Positions 44,200 to 54,884 are shown, counted from the first letter of the stretch. The stretch is DNA of 64,000 bases from Neobacillus pocheonensis (GCA_023702235.1 JAMQCR010000003.1:112501-176500); one strand, 5' to 3'. The notes: generated by a model not told the origin, from the sequence alone. Numbers and translations: made by a program.

Positions 44200-47100
44200 T
44201 TAATCAATTGTTACTGTTTCTTCAGAAGTTGTGTCTCTTAGGACTGGCTCCGCTTTACGATAACGTTCCATTCCTGTTCCAGCTGGAACAAGTTTACCGA
44301 TGATAACATTTTCTTTCAAGCCGAGTAGTTCATCACGTTTCCCTTTAATTGCTGCATCCGTAAGAACTCTAGTTGTTTCTTGGAATGATGCTGCAGATAA
44401 GAAAGAATCAGTTTCAAGAGATGCTTTGGTAATACCGAGCAATACTGGACGTCCAGTGGCTGGTAATTTTCCACTTAACAATGCCTTTTCATTCGCATCT
44501 GTGAACTGATGAATATCTAAGAGAGTACCTGGAAGTACATCTGTTTCACCTGCATCACTAACCCGAACCTTGCGCAACATTTGACGAACCATTACTTCGA
44601 CGTGCTTATCGCCTATTTCAACCCCTTGCATGCGGTATACTTTTTGTACTTCGCGTAGTAAGTATTCTTGAACGGCGTTAACGTCTTTTACTTTTATTAG
44701 TTCTTTAGGGTCAATAGATCCCTCTGTTAATTCTTCACCACGTGCAACATTATCTCCAACAACGACTCTTAAGCGAGCTGTATATGGGGCATTATACGTG
44801 CGTGATTCAACCTCACCTTGAACAACGATTTCATGCTGACGATCACGGCCTTCATTTATCCCAACAACCACACCATCGATTTCTGAGATAACCGCAACCC
44901 CTTTAGGGTTACGCGCTTCAAAAATCTCTTGGATACGTGGTAAACCTTGGGTAATATCGTCTCCTGCTACCCCACCTGTATGGAAAGTACGCATCGTTAA
45001 CTGTGTTCCTGGCTCACCGATCGATTGTGCTGCAATAATACCAACAGCTTCGCCGACTTCAACCTCTTGGCCAGTGGCTAAGTTACGACCATAGCATTTC
45101 TTACATACGCCGTGGCGAGTATTACAGGTAAAGGCTGAACGAATTTTCACTTCTTCAATACCTGCGCCAACAATGATTTCAGCTAGATCTTCTGTAATAA
45201 GTCCATTCTCAGGTACAAGGACTTCCTTCGTTTCAGGATGCTTAATAGCATTACGGGCATAACGTCCAATTAAACGTTCATCTAGACCTTCAATTACTTC
45301 AGTACCGTCTTTTAATGAACGAATTAATAAACCACGATCCGTTCCGCAATCATCTTCACGGACAATGACATCTTGTGCTACGTCAACAAGACGACGTGTC
45401 AAATAACCAGAGTCAGCTGTTTTAAGAGCTGTATCAGCAAGTCCTTTACGAGCACCATGTGTAGAAATAAAGTACTCTAATACCGTTAGACCTTCACGGA
45501 AACTTGATTTAATCGGTAATTCAATGATACGTCCAGCCGGGTTGGCCATCAGACCGCGCATACCTGCTAGCTGTGTAAAGTTTGATGCATTACCACGGGC
45601 ACCGGAATCACTCATCATGAAGATTGGGTTCGTTTTATTCAAGGATTTCATCAGTTTACCTTGAATGGTATCCTTCGCTTGGCTCCAAATCGCAATAACA
45701 CGATCATAACGCTCTTCTTCGGTAATTAATCCGCGTCTGAATTGCTTCATCACATTATCTACTTTTGACTGTGCTTCATGGAGAATTTGTTGTTTCTCTG
45801 CTAGCACCACAATATCGGCTACACCAACAGTAAGTCCAGCCTTTGTCGAATGTTTGAATCCTAGATCCTTCATCCGGTCAAGCATTTTGGATGTTTCAGT
45901 GATTTTGAAACGCTTGAAAACTTCGGCGATGATATTTCCAAGGATTTTCTTTTTGAATGGATCAATTAATGGCATTGCTTTAATCTTCGCTAGAACATCT
46001 TCACCTTTGTCAACGAAATACTTTTCAGGTGTTTCTACTTCTAAATTGTTTCTTGTTGGTTCATTGATATACGGGAAAGATTTCGGAAGAATTTCATTAA
46101 ATATTAGTTTTCCAACCGTTGTAATTAGTAGCTTATTATTTTGTTCTTCCGTAAAGGTTTCATTTCCTAATGAACCAGCATGCACTGCAACACGAGTATG
46201 GAAGTGAGCATAGCCATTTTGATAGGCAAGAATAGCTTCGTTCGTGTCTTTAAAAATCATACCCTCTCCGACAGTGCCTTCTCGCTCCAAAGTTAGGTAA
46301 TAGTTACCTAACACCATGTCTTGGGAAGGAGTAACAACTGGCTTACCATCCTTAGGGTTTAAGATATTTTGTGCTGCAAGCATTAACATTCTTGCTTCAG
46401 CTTGTGCTTCAGATGAAAGAGGTACGTGTACAGCCATTTGGTCACCGTCGAAGTCCGCATTATATGCAGTACAAACGAGAGGATGCAGGCGAATTGCCCG
46501 ACCTTCAACTAGTGTTGGTTCAAATGCCTGAATTCCTAATCTATGCAATGTAGGGGCACGATTTAATAGAACCGGATGCTCTCTAATTACATCTTCAAGC
46601 ACATCCCAAACATCTGGAGAGACTCTTTCAATTTTTCGTTTTGCAGACTTGATATTATGGGCTAACCCTTTTTCCACAAGTTCCTTCATAACAAATGGCT
46701 TAAATAGTTCAAGTGCCATTTCTTTCGGAAGGCCACACTGATACATTTTTAAGTTTGGACCTACAACAATAACGGAACGTCCAGAGTAGTCAACACGTTT
46801 CCCAAGCAAGTTTTGACGGAAACGCCCTTGCTTTCCTTTTAACATGTGGGAGAGTGACTTTAATGGACGATTACCAGGACCTGTTACCGGACGACCACGA
46901 CGGCCGTTATCAATGAGTGCATCAACTGCTTCTTGAAGCATCCGCTTTTCGTTCTGCACAATAATGCTCGGTGCACCAAGATCTAATAAACGCTTTAAAC
47001 GGTTATTACGGTTAATAACACGACGGTAAAGATCATTTAAGTCAGAGGTCGCAAATCTTCCCCCATCCAATTGAACCATTGGACGAAGTTCAGGAGGAAT

Positions 47101-47799
47101 AACCGGAAGTACATCGAGAATCATCCATGAAGGCTCGTTTCCAGACCCACGGAATGCTTCCAATACTTCAAGGCGTTTAATTGCACGTGTACGCCTCTGA
47201 CCTTGTGCAGATTTTAATTCTTCTTTTAAACTGTCTACTTCCTTGTTTAAATCAATATCTGAAAGAAGCTTTTTAATAGCTTCTGCACCCATGGCAGCTT
47301 GGAATTTATTCCCGTACTTTTCACGATATGCCCGATATTCTTTTTCAGATAAGAGTTGCTTCTTATCAAGAGCGGTATCCCCGGATTCTGTCACTACATA
47401 TGAAGCAAAGTAAATGACTTCTTCCAAAGCCCGGGGGGACATATCTAATACAAGACCCATACGGCTTGGGATCCCTTTGAAATACCATATATGAGATACA
47501 GGTGCTGCAAGCTCAATATGACCCATTCGCTCACGACGAACTTTTGCACGTGTTACTTCGACACCACACCGATCACAAACAACGCCTTTATATCTTACAC
47601 GCTTGTACTTGCCGCAATGACATTCCCAGTCTTTCGTCGGACCGAAAATTCTTTCACAGAATAAACCATCCTTTTCAGGCTTTAATGTCCGATAGTTAAT
47701 GGTTTCTGGCTTTTTCACTTCTCCGAATGACCACGAACGGATTTTATCCGGTGAAGCAAGACCAATCTTCATATATTCAAAATTATTAACATCCAGCAA
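44200..47799 (-). CDS. rpoC: DNA-directed RNA polymerase subunit beta'
   Basis: 1199 aa, complete and unbroken. N-terminal zinc site CHCGKYKRVRYKGVVCDRCG, active-site Mg motif NADFDGDQMAVH, bridge helix/trigger loop region with GEPGTQLTMRTFHTGG, and the second zinc Cys cluster CNTRHGVCKKCYG. Starts 141 nt after rpoB. Confidence 0.99.
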   Translation of the reverse strand: MLDVNNFEYMKIGLASPDKIRSWSFGEVKKPETINYRTLKPEKDGLFCERIFGPTKDWECHCGKYKRVRYKGVVCDRCGVEVTRAKVRRERMGHIELAAPVSHIWYFKGIPSRMGLVLDMSPRALEEVIYFASYVVTESGDTALDKKQLLSEKEYRAYREKYGNKFQAAMGAEAIKKLLSDIDLNKEVDSLKEELKSAQGQRRTRAIKRLEVLEAFRGSGNEPSWMILDVLPVIPPELRPMVQLDGGRFATSDLNDLYRRVINRNNRLKRLLDLGAPSIIVQNEKRMLQEAVDALIDNGRRGRPVTGPGNRPLKSLSHMLKGKQGRFRQNLLGKRVDYSGRSVIVVGPNLKMYQCGLPKEMALELFKPFVMKELVEKGLAHNIKSAKRKIERVSPDVWDVLEDVIREHPVLLNRAPTLHRLGIQAFEPTLVEGRAIRLHPLVCTAYNADFDGDQMAVHVPLSSEAQAEARMLMLAAQNILNPKDGKPVVTPSQDMVLGNYYLTLEREGTVGEGMIFKDTNEAILAYQNGYAHFHTRVAVHAGSLGNETFTEEQNNKLLITTVGKLIFNEILPKSFPYINEPTRNNLEVETPEKYFVDKGEDVLAKIKAMPLIDPFKKKILGNIIAEVFKRFKITETSKMLDRMKDLGFKHSTKAGLTVGVADIVVLAEKQQILHEAQSKVDNVMKQFRRGLITEEERYDRVIAIWSQAKDTIQGKLMKSLNKTNPIFMMSDSGARGNASNFTQLAGMRGLMANPAGRIIELPIKSSFREGLTVLEYFISTHGARKGLADTALKTADSGYLTRRLVDVAQDVIVREDDCGTDRGLLIRSLKDGTEVIEGLDERLIGRYARNAIKHPETKEVLVPENGLITEDLAEIIVGAGIEEVKIRSAFTCNTRHGVCKKCYGRNLATGQEVEVGEAVGIIAAQSIGEPGTQLTMRTFHTGGVAGDDITQGLPRIQEIFEARNPKGVAVISEIDGVVVGINEGRDRQHEIVVQGEVESRTYNAPYTARLRVVVGDNVARGEELTEGSIDPKELIKVKDVNAVQEYLLREVQKVYRMQGVEIGDKHVEVMVRQMLRKVRVSDAGETDVLPGTLLDIHQFTDANEKALLSGKLPATGRPVLLGITKASLETDSFLSAASFQETTRVLTDAAIKGKRDELLGLKENVIIGKLVPAGTGMERYRKAEPVLRDTTSEETVTID

Positions 47800-47839
47800 G
47801 GGGCCTACCTCCCTTTTGATCTCCAGGTTTTACCCTTAT

Positions 47840-47942
47840 TGCTACAGAAAAAGCGGAAGCGCACTTGGAACAAGCACAGCTTGTTCCTGCGAGGCATACT
47901 CTTTTAGAAGCTTCCTTTAGTGCTGTGCGCTGTAGCTAGATT
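47840..47942 (-). repeat. dispersed intergenic repeat between rpoB and rpoC
   Basis: On the minus strand it begins CTAGCTACAGCGC right at the rpoB stop and ends GTGCGCTTCCGCTTTTTCTGT; the ends are partly complementary, with an inner hairpin GGAACAAGC/GCTTGTTCC. It has the same terminal design as the element at 62578-62706. Such CTAGCT..CAGCGC...GCGCTTTCGCTTTT units are multicopy in many Bacillaceae genomes. Confidence 0.75.
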
Positions 47943-50900
47943 ACTCTTTTGAACCGACTTTTTCAGATTCAAAGTTCTGCGCTTCAGGTACAATGTTTAA
48001 CGTATCGACTTGCTGTAAGTCTTCATCATCTTCCGTATCACGCATTTCAATTTCTTTTTCGTCACCAGAGAGTATTTTAACATCCAATCCAAGGCTCTGA
48101 AGTTCTTTTATTAATACTTTGAATGATTCAGGAACACCTGGCTCTGGAACATTTTCACCTTTTACAATCGCTTCATATGTCTTCACACGACCAACTACAT
48201 CGTCTGATTTCACAGTTAGAATTTCTTGTAGTGTATATGCTGCTCCGTATGCTTCAAGTGCCCAAACCTCCATCTCACCAAAACGCTGTCCACCAAATTG
48301 TGCTTTACCGCCAAGTGGCTGCTGCGTAACAAGAGAGTATGGTCCAGTTGAGCGGGCGTGTAACTTATCATCAACCATGTGTGCAAGTTTAATCATATAC
48401 ATGACACCTACAGAAACACGATTATCAAATGGTTCACCTGAACGGCCATCATATAGAACCGTTTTCGCATCACGTGCCATACCAGCTTCTTCAATCGTTC
48501 CCCAAACATCTTCCTCACGAGCACCATCAAATACTGGAGAGGCTACGTGAATTCCAAGGTAGCGAGCTGCCATCCCAAGATGAAGCTCTAACACCTGACC
48601 GATGTTCATACGCGATGGTACCCCTAAAGGATTTAACATGATATCAACTGGTGTACCGTCTGGTAAGTAAGGCATATCTTCTTCAGGTAAAATCCTTGAG
48701 ATAACCCCTTTATTACCATGTCGACCAGCCATCTTATCACCTTCATGGATTTTACGCTTCTGAACTATATAGACACGGACAAGCTGGTTTACACCTGGTG
48801 GAAGCTCATCACCATCTTCACGATTAAAGACTTTAACGTCATGAACAATTCCGCCGCCGCCATGTGGTACACGAAGGGATGTATCACGAACTTCACGAGC
48901 CTTTTCACCAAAGATAGCATGTAAGAGGCGTTCTTCAGCCGTTAATTCTGTAACTCCTTTTGGTGTTACTTTCCCAACAAGGAGGTCTCCATCTTTTACT
49001 TCAGCACCAGTACGAATAATTCCACGTTCATCCAAATTACGAAGAGCATCTTCACCAACGTTAGGGATGTCACGGGTAATTTCTTCTGGGCCCAGCTTTG
49101 TATCACGCGATTCAGATTCATATTCTTCAATATGAATAGAAGTATAAACGTCATCTTTTACAAGACGCTCACTCATGATAATCGCATCTTCATAGTTATA
49201 GCCATCCCATGTCATAAAGGCAACAAGTACGTTACGTCCAAGGGCTAACTCTCCTAGCTCCATCGAAGGACCATCAGCGAGAATTTCGCCTTTTGTTACT
49301 CGATTCCCAACTGCCACAATTGGACGTTGGTTATAGCAAGTGCCTTGGTTGGAACGGATAAACTTTAAAAGTCGATATTTTTTAAGATCGCCTTTTACTT
49401 CTTGGCCATCTACTTCTTTAATTTCACGAACCCATACTTCGCGGGCTTCTACATGTTCTACAATACCTTCATGTTTACAAATAACCGCTGCACCTGAGTC
49501 TTTTCCTGATACATATTCCATACCAGTACCAACTCTTGGAGCCTCTGGCTGCATAAGCGGAACTGCTTGACGCTGCATGTTTGCACCCATCAATGCACGG
49601 TTGGAGTCATCATTTTCAAGGAACGGAATACATGCCGTTGCAGCAGATACGACCTGTTTAGGTGATACATCCATATAGTCGATGCGGTCACGCTTTACTA
49701 CGGTATTTTCACCACGGAAACGGGCAACAACATCTTCATCAAGGAATGATCCATCATCTCCAAGACGAGAATTTGCTTGTGCCACTACATAAAGGTCTTC
49801 TTCATCTGCTGTTAAATAATCGATGCGGCTCGTCACCTTACCGCTATCAGGATCAATACGGCGGTATGGTGTTTCAATGAAACCGAAACGGTTTACTTTT
49901 GCATAAGATGATAAAGAGTTGATTAGACCGATGTTCGGACCCTCTGGCGTTTCAATCGGACACATACGCCCATAGTGGGAATAGTGTACGTCACGAACTT
50001 CGAATCCTGCACGTTCACGGGTTAATCCACCAGGCCCTAACGCAGATAGACGGCGCTTGTGTGTTAATTCTGCAAGCGGGTTTGTTTGATCCATGAATTG
50101 CGAAAGCTGTGAGCTCCCAAAGAATTCTTTGATTGAAGCAATCACAGGCCGAATATTAATCAATTGCTGCGGTGTAATGGTTGCAGTGTCTTGGATCGAC
50201 ATTCTTTCCCGTACCACACGTTCCATACGGGACAATCCAATACGGAACTGATTTTGCAATAATTCACCAACAGAACGTAGACGTCTATTACCTAAATGGT
50301 CAATATCGTCAGTATCACCAACACCATGCAATAAGTTAAAGAAATAGCTGATGGAGGCAATGATATCGGCAGGTGTAATATTTTTTATTGGTTCTGCCAC
50401 ATAGGCATTGCCCAATATATTAATTACTTTTTCACTATCATCATTTGGGGCATAGATTTTAATACCCTGTAGCGTAATTTCTTCCTCTACTACACCGCCA
50501 GAAGGATGAAAGCCTTTAAAATTAATATTTTTTTCAAGTGCAGGTATGATTCGGTCAAGGTTTCTTCGGTCTAGCAATAATCCCTTTTCCGCAATCACTT
50601 CACCTGTTTCAGGATCTGCAAGGGACTCTGCTAACCGTTGATTAAATAACCGATTTTTAATATGAAGCTTTTTGTTGATTTTATAACGACCAACATTCGC
50701 TAAATCATAGCGTTTAGGGTCAAAGAATCGAGAAACTAATAAACTTTTCGCATTATCCACGGTTGGAGGTTCACCAGGACGGAGACGCTCATAAATTTCA
50801 AGCAGTGCCTTTTCGACACCTTCTGTATTGTCCTTCTCCAGCGTGTTGCGAAGATACTCGTTATCACCAATCAATTCAAGGATTTCTTGATCAGAACCGA

Positions 50901-51510
50901 ACCCTAGTGCACGCAAAAGAACCGTAACGGGCAGTTTCCGAGTACGATCTATTCTTACATATACGACATCCTTGGCATCTGTTTCATACTCAAGCCAAGC
51001 GCCGCGGTTCGGAATTACAGTTGCTGTAAATCCTTTTTTTCCATTTTTATCGAGCTTTCCACTAAAGTAAACACTAGGAGAACGTACTAACTGAGAAACA
51101 ATAACACGTTCTGCCCCATTGATGACAAACGTACCTGTTTCCGTCATAAGCGGAAAATCACCCATAAAGACATCTTGGTCTTTTACTTCGCCTGTTTCTT
51201 TGTTAACTAGACGCACTTTAACACGCAATGGCGCAGAATATGTAACGTCCCGTTCTTTTGATTCTTCAACAGAATACTTTGGATCGCCAAGACTGTAATC
51301 AATAAATTCTAGTGATAGGTTACCAGCAAAGTCTTCAATCGGTGAAATATCCTGGAACATTTCACGCAATCCCTCATCAAGAAACCATTGATATGAAGAG
51401 GTTTGGATTTCAATAAGATTTGGTAATTCTAAAACTTCACTGATTCGCGCGTAACTTCTTCGTTGGCGGTGTCGTCCATACTGAACTAGTTGACCTGTCA
51501 ACTGATTCAC
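47941..51510 (-). CDS. rpoB: DNA-directed RNA polymerase subunit beta
   Basis: 1189 aa, complete. The rifampicin cluster reads FFGSSQLSQFMDQTNPLAEL and HKRRLSALGPGG, identical to the sensitive wild type. The catalytic SYNYEDAI-type motif (GYNYEDAIIMSER) and GRHGNKGV are present. The ATG at 51510 precedes LTGQLVQYGRHRQRR; B. subtilis starts at that Leu (TTG), so the true start may be two codons later. Confidence 0.99.
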   Translation of the reverse strand: MNQLTGQLVQYGRHRQRRSYARISEVLELPNLIEIQTSSYQWFLDEGLREMFQDISPIEDFAGNLSLEFIDYSLGDPKYSVEESKERDVTYSAPLRVKVRLVNKETGEVKDQDVFMGDFPLMTETGTFVINGAERVIVSQLVRSPSVYFSGKLDKNGKKGFTATVIPNRGAWLEYETDAKDVVYVRIDRTRKLPVTVLLRALGFGSDQEILELIGDNEYLRNTLEKDNTEGVEKALLEIYERLRPGEPPTVDNAKSLLVSRFFDPKRYDLANVGRYKINKKLHIKNRLFNQRLAESLADPETGEVIAEKGLLLDRRNLDRIIPALEKNINFKGFHPSGGVVEEEITLQGIKIYAPNDDSEKVINILGNAYVAEPIKNITPADIIASISYFFNLLHGVGDTDDIDHLGNRRLRSVGELLQNQFRIGLSRMERVVRERMSIQDTATITPQQLINIRPVIASIKEFFGSSQLSQFMDQTNPLAELTHKRRLSALGPGGLTRERAGFEVRDVHYSHYGRMCPIETPEGPNIGLINSLSSYAKVNRFGFIETPYRRIDPDSGKVTSRIDYLTADEEDLYVVAQANSRLGDDGSFLDEDVVARFRGENTVVKRDRIDYMDVSPKQVVSAATACIPFLENDDSNRALMGANMQRQAVPLMQPEAPRVGTGMEYVSGKDSGAAVICKHEGIVEHVEAREVWVREIKEVDGQEVKGDLKKYRLLKFIRSNQGTCYNQRPIVAVGNRVTKGEILADGPSMELGELALGRNVLVAFMTWDGYNYEDAIIMSERLVKDDVYTSIHIEEYESESRDTKLGPEEITRDIPNVGEDALRNLDERGIIRTGAEVKDGDLLVGKVTPKGVTELTAEERLLHAIFGEKAREVRDTSLRVPHGGGGIVHDVKVFNREDGDELPPGVNQLVRVYIVQKRKIHEGDKMAGRHGNKGVISRILPEEDMPYLPDGTPVDIMLNPLGVPSRMNIGQVLELHLGMAARYLGIHVASPVFDGAREEDVWGTIEEAGMARDAKTVLYDGRSGEPFDNRVSVGVMYMIKLAHMVDDKLHARSTGPYSLVTQQPLGGKAQFGGQRFGEMEVWALEAYGAAYTLQEILTVKSDDVVGRVKTYEAIVKGENVPEPGVPESFKVLIKELQSLGLDVKILSGDEKEIEMRDTEDDEDLQQVDTLNIVPEAQNFESEKVGSKE

Positions 51511-51582
51511 CCCTCAAATCAAGCGTTATGATAAAAATTTATTTACGTCATCAACAAGGAATTTGCATTCCTTCCGTCAGAC

Positions 51583-51616
51583 AAAAAGAAAAAGGGGTTT
51601 TTTACTCAAAAACCAC
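51583..51616 (-). terminator. hairpin with T-tract between the RsmC-like gene and rpoB
   Basis: GTGGTTTTT/AAAAACCCC on the minus strand, followed by TTTTTCTTTTT. It lies about 75 nt upstream of rpoB and could separate rplJL-methyltransferase transcripts from rpoBC or attenuate entry into rpoB. Confidence 0.65.
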
Positions 51617-51758
51617 ATTTTCACATTATGACTATTATTTTGTCATCTTTTCCTTATTAATCCAATTTTATACCAAAAAAATAAGTATTTAAAGGAATAA
51701 TTCGGAAAATATTATGATGGCATTTTATAATGCTATCATAGTGACATTTTCCAGTCAA

Positions 51759-52358
51759 CTATTTTACCGATTTTATGATAAAATAACCTTTTGACTTGTC
51801 AATAGTCTCAACGACAGAAAACATTTCTTTTAATTTTTCAATTGCGGATGGTGCTCCTTGTTTTTTCTGTATGACTACCCAGAGCTCGCCGCGAGAAACA
51901 AGATGATCAAAGCTTTGTTCAAAAATATCATGAACCGTCTTTTTCCCAGCCCTAATCGGTGGGTTTGTTAAAATTGCCGAAAAACTACTTTCCTTCACAT
52001 TTAATAAACGGTCACTCTCGTATATATCAATATTTTGAATCCGATTAAGTCCGGCATTTTCCTTCGCCAATTCAATTGCACGTTCATTAACATCAATCAT
52101 ATGAACGATTCGTTCAGGAGAACTCTTAGCAATTGATAAGCCAATCGGGCCATAACCGCAGCCTACATCCAAGACAAGCCCTTCCGTCTCTGGCATTTCA
52201 AACGATTCAATCAATAAACGTGAGCCAAAATCTACTTCCCTTTTCGAAAAGACACCATTATCCGTTTTAAAACGAAAAAGATGATCCCTAAGTGTATAAT
52301 CCCAATATTTAGGTTCACTTTCAACTTTTTGGGTACGAGAATAGTAGTGTTCAGTCAT
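51759..52358 (-). CDS. class I SAM-dependent methyltransferase, RsmC-like (YbxB)
   Basis: 199 aa from MTEHYYSRTQKVES; the start at 52358 is fixed by AGGAGGTGAG 6 nt upstream, so the longer frame to 52466 is rejected. Motif I LDVGCGYGPIGLS near residue 65, acidic residue in HMIDVNERAIEL, motif IV TNPPIRAGKK (NPPxR, typical of RsmC-type m2G methylation of rRNA). Lies between rplL and rpoB as B. subtilis ybxB. The exact substrate is not proven. Confidence 0.92.
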   Translation of the reverse strand: MTEHYYSRTQKVESEPKYWDYTLRDHLFRFKTDNGVFSKREVDFGSRLLIESFEMPETEGLVLDVGCGYGPIGLSIAKSSPERIVHMIDVNERAIELAKENAGLNRIQNIDIYESDRLLNVKESSFSAILTNPPIRAGKKTVHDIFEQSFDHLVSRGELWVVIQKKQGAPSAIEKLKEMFSVVETIDKSKGYFIIKSVK

Positions 52359-52437
52359 AAGACTCACCTCCTGAGGAGAGTAATAAATTGAAGAAAAACG
52401 AGGGCTAGATTTCATACATTGATTTATCATTAAGCCA

Positions 52438-52470
52438 AAAAAAGCTCGCTTATACAGCGAGCTCATTTTT
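52438..52470 (-). terminator. terminator after rplL
   Basis: GAGCTCGC-TGTATAA-GCGAGCT followed by seven T residues on the minus strand, 8 nt after the rplL stop. In related operons such a site sets the excess of L7/L12 over rpoB (inference). Confidence 0.9.
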
Positions 52471-52477
52471 TTGGTTA

Positions 52478-52837
52478 TTACTTAACTTCAACGTTAGCTC
52501 CAACTTCAGCAAGCTTAGCTTTAAGTTCTTCAGCTTCTTCTTTAGTAACGCCTTCTTTAACAGGCTTAGGAGCGTTGTCAACAAGGTCTTTTGCTTCTTT
52601 AAGACCAAGACCAGTGATTTCACGAACAACTTTAATAACTTTGATTTTTTGGTCGCCAGCGCTAGCTAGGATTACATCAAATTCAGTTTGTTCTTCAACA
52701 GCTGCAACAGCTGCGCCGCCCATTGCTACAGGAGCAGCCGCAGTTACGCCAAATTCTTCTTCGATTGCTTTTACTAGGTCGTTTAGTTCTAAAACAGTCA
52801 TAGATTTAACTGCTTCAATGATTTGTTCTTTAGTCAT
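52478..52837 (-). CDS. rplL: 50S ribosomal protein L7/L12
   Basis: 119 aa: N-terminal dimer helix region, Ala/Gly hinge VTAAAPVAMGGAAVAAVEE, C-terminal factor-binding domain EKTEF-like EFDVILASAGDQKIKVIKVV. Complete. Confidence 0.98.
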   Translation of the reverse strand: MTKEQIIEAVKSMTVLELNDLVKAIEEEFGVTAAAPVAMGGAAVAAVEEQTEFDVILASAGDQKIKVIKVVREITGLGLKEAKDLVDNAPKPVKEGVTKEEAEELKAKLAEVGANVEVK

Positions 52838-52916
52838 GATAAATTTTCCTCCTTAGTTTACGTTCGTTTTATTAGGTTAGCGTTTCAGATTGTCAAGCTT
52901 CAGCTTTTCTATTAAC

Positions 52917-53417
52917 TTACGCGCCTTGTTCTTCTTTTTGTTCTGCAACTGCCTTTGCAACAAGAGCAAGATTGCGGATTGGAGCTTGTAGTACGCTGAG
53001 TAGCATAGAAAGTAAGCCTTCGCGTGAAGGAAGTTCAGCAAGAGCTTTAACCTCTTCAACTGTTGCGATAGTTCCTTCGATTACACCAGCTTTAATTTCA
53101 AGTGCTTCGTGCTTTTTCGCAAAGTCATTCAAGATTTTAGCAGGTGCTACTACATCTTCGTTACTGAACGCGATTGCGTTCGGGCCCGTTAATGCCACGT
53201 TTAATCCTGAAAGCTCAACAGCATCAGCTGCACGGCGAGTCATTGAGTTTTTGTAAACTTTGAATTCGATACCAGCCTCGCGAAGTTGTTTACGAAGTTC
53301 AGTTACTTCAGCAACTGTAAGACCACGATAATCAACAACGATAGTTGATTTGCTAGCTTTTAATTTATCGGTGATTTCATCAACGATTAATTTCTTTGAT
53401 TCGATTGCGTTGCTCAT
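52917..53417 (-). CDS. rplJ: 50S ribosomal protein L10
   Basis: 166 aa from MSNAIESKKLIVDEITDKLK. The start at 53417 is the family start, with GGAGGTG about 6 nt upstream; the open frame continues upstream into the leader but is not coding. Anchors L7/L12. Confidence 0.98.
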   Translation of the reverse strand: MSNAIESKKLIVDEITDKLKASKSTIVVDYRGLTVAEVTELRKQLREAGIEFKVYKNSMTRRAADAVELSGLNVALTGPNAIAFSNEDVVAPAKILNDFAKKHEALEIKAGVIEGTIATVEEVKALAELPSREGLLSMLLSVLQAPIRNLALVAKAVAEQKEEQGA

Positions 53418-53429
53418 CTTTACACCTCC

Positions 53430-53585
53430 TGTAGATTCTCTACATTTATACCAGGCAAGTAAAAACCTCCACATCCTAACAATGACATGGAGGCAGCATA
53501 CAATAGCTAAGTTTTTAGCCAATTCTATCGTATTACCTCGGCAGGACATTAAGCCAATTGGCACCTGCTGTCTACAGTACAAATG
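53430..53585 (-). ncRNA. L10 leader (autoregulatory RNA of rplJ-rplL)
   Basis: The region just upstream of rplJ contains complementary blocks: CCTCCATGT/ACATGGAGG-type arms at 53466-53495 and AGGTGCCAATTGGCTTAA further upstream. It is in the position and size of the Rfam L10 leader of Bacilli. The hairpins are seen; binding of L10(L12)4 follows from the family. Confidence 0.7.
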
Positions 53586-53648
53586 TTTATTTTATTTTAA
53601 ACAACAAAACACATTATATAAAATGCATTAATGTTTGTCAACAAAGAA

Positions 53649-54347
53649 TTATCTTACTGCAACGGATGAAGGATCTACTTTCACTCCAGGCCCCATTGTT
53701 GAAGTAACAGTTACGTTCTTCATATAAGTCCCTTTTGCAGCAGCAGGTTTCACTTTTAACATTGTATCGAAAATTGTGTTGAAGTTTTCAACAAGCTTTT
53801 CGTTTTCAAAAGATGATTTACCGATTGGTACGTGGATATTTCCAGCTTTATCAACGCGGTATTCAACTTTACCTGCTTTGATTTCATTAACAGCTTTTGT
53901 TACATCAAATGTAACTGTACCTGTTTTAGGGTTTGGCATTAAACCTTTAGGTCCTAAAACTCGACCAAGTTTACCAACTTCACCCATCATATCAGGAGTT
54001 GCCACGATCACATCAAATTCAAACCAACCTTGTTGGATTTTGTTAATATAATCAGCATCGCCTACATAATCAGCACCAGCTGCTTCTGCTTCTTTCACTT
54101 TTTCACCCTTAGCAAATACTAAAACGCGTTGTGTTTTACCAGTTCCATTTGGAAGTACAACAGCACCACGGATTTGTTGATCAGCTTTCTTTGGGTCAAC
54201 ACCTAAGCGGAATGCTACTTCTAAAGATGCATCAAATTTAGCAAAGTTTGTTTTCTTTGCAAGTTCAATTGCTTCTGCAATTGGGTAAGCCTTTGTGCGA
54301 TCTACAAGCTTTACAGCTTCTAAATACTTTTTACCTTTTTTAGCCAT
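53649..54347 (-). CDS. rplA: 50S ribosomal protein L1
   Basis: 232 aa, start MAKKGKKYLEAVKLVDRTKA, conserved LGRVLGPKGLMPNPKTGTV. L1 stalk protein. Complete. Confidence 0.98.
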   Translation of the reverse strand: MAKKGKKYLEAVKLVDRTKAYPIAEAIELAKKTNFAKFDASLEVAFRLGVDPKKADQQIRGAVVLPNGTGKTQRVLVFAKGEKVKEAEAAGADYVGDADYINKIQQGWFEFDVIVATPDMMGEVGKLGRVLGPKGLMPNPKTGTVTFDVTKAVNEIKAGKVEYRVDKAGNIHVPIGKSSFENEKLVENFNTIFDTMLKVKPAAAKGTYMKNVTVTSTMGPGVKVDPSSVAVR

Positions 54348-54458
54348 TTTGTTTTTCCTCCTAGATTGTGGTTTTAACGTTTAATAACTCCCACGAAAAA
54401 GGTTGCGAGTGATAATTCAGCGTCGCAACCTCTCATTACATCAAACAGCTTACATGGA

Positions 54459-54884
54459 TTAATCTTCGATAACGATACCCATGCTGCGTGCAGTACCTTC
54501 AACCATGCGCATTGCTGCTTCAACACTAGCTGCGTTGAGGTCAGGCATTTTCTGCTCCGCAATCTCGCGTACTGTATTACGCTTAACTGTTGCTACCTTA
54601 TTACGGTTGGGTTCACCAGAACCAGACTGGATTCCAGCTGCTACTTTCAAAAGAACGGCAGCAGGAGGAGTTTTCGTAATAAATGTAAATGAACGGTCTT
54701 CAAAAACCGTGATTTCAACAGGAATGATCAAACCAGCTTGATCTGCTGTACGAGCGTTAAATTCTTTACAGAATCCCATGATATTAACACCGGCTTGACC
54801 AAGTGCAGGACCAACTGGCGGTGCAGGATTCGCTTTACCAGCAGGGATTTGTAATTTAACAACTTTAATTACTTTTTTAGCCAC
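54459..54884 (-). CDS. rplK: 50S ribosomal protein L11
   Basis: 141 aa with GTG start at 54884 (AAGGAGGTG upstream) giving MAKKVIKVVKLQIPAGKAN. Pro-rich PPVGPALGQAGVNIMGFCKE is the thiostrepton region. Longer ATG-initiated reading would cross the ribosome site. Complete. Confidence 0.98.
   Translation of the reverse strand: MAKKVIKVVKLQIPAGKANPAPPVGPALGQAGVNIMGFCKEFNARTADQAGLIIPVEITVFEDRSFTFITKTPPAAVLLKVAAGIQSGSGEPNRNKVATVKRNTVREIAEQKMPDLNAASVEAAMRMVEGTARSMGIVIED

Noticed and set aside
52359..52466. N-terminal extension of the RsmC-like methyltransferase
   Set aside because: A strong AGGAGG site immediately before the internal ATG at 52358 and the family N-terminus show the shorter start is real.
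53418..53582. N-terminal extension of L10
   Set aside because: It is the L10 leader region read in frame; the family start and ribosome site are at 53417.
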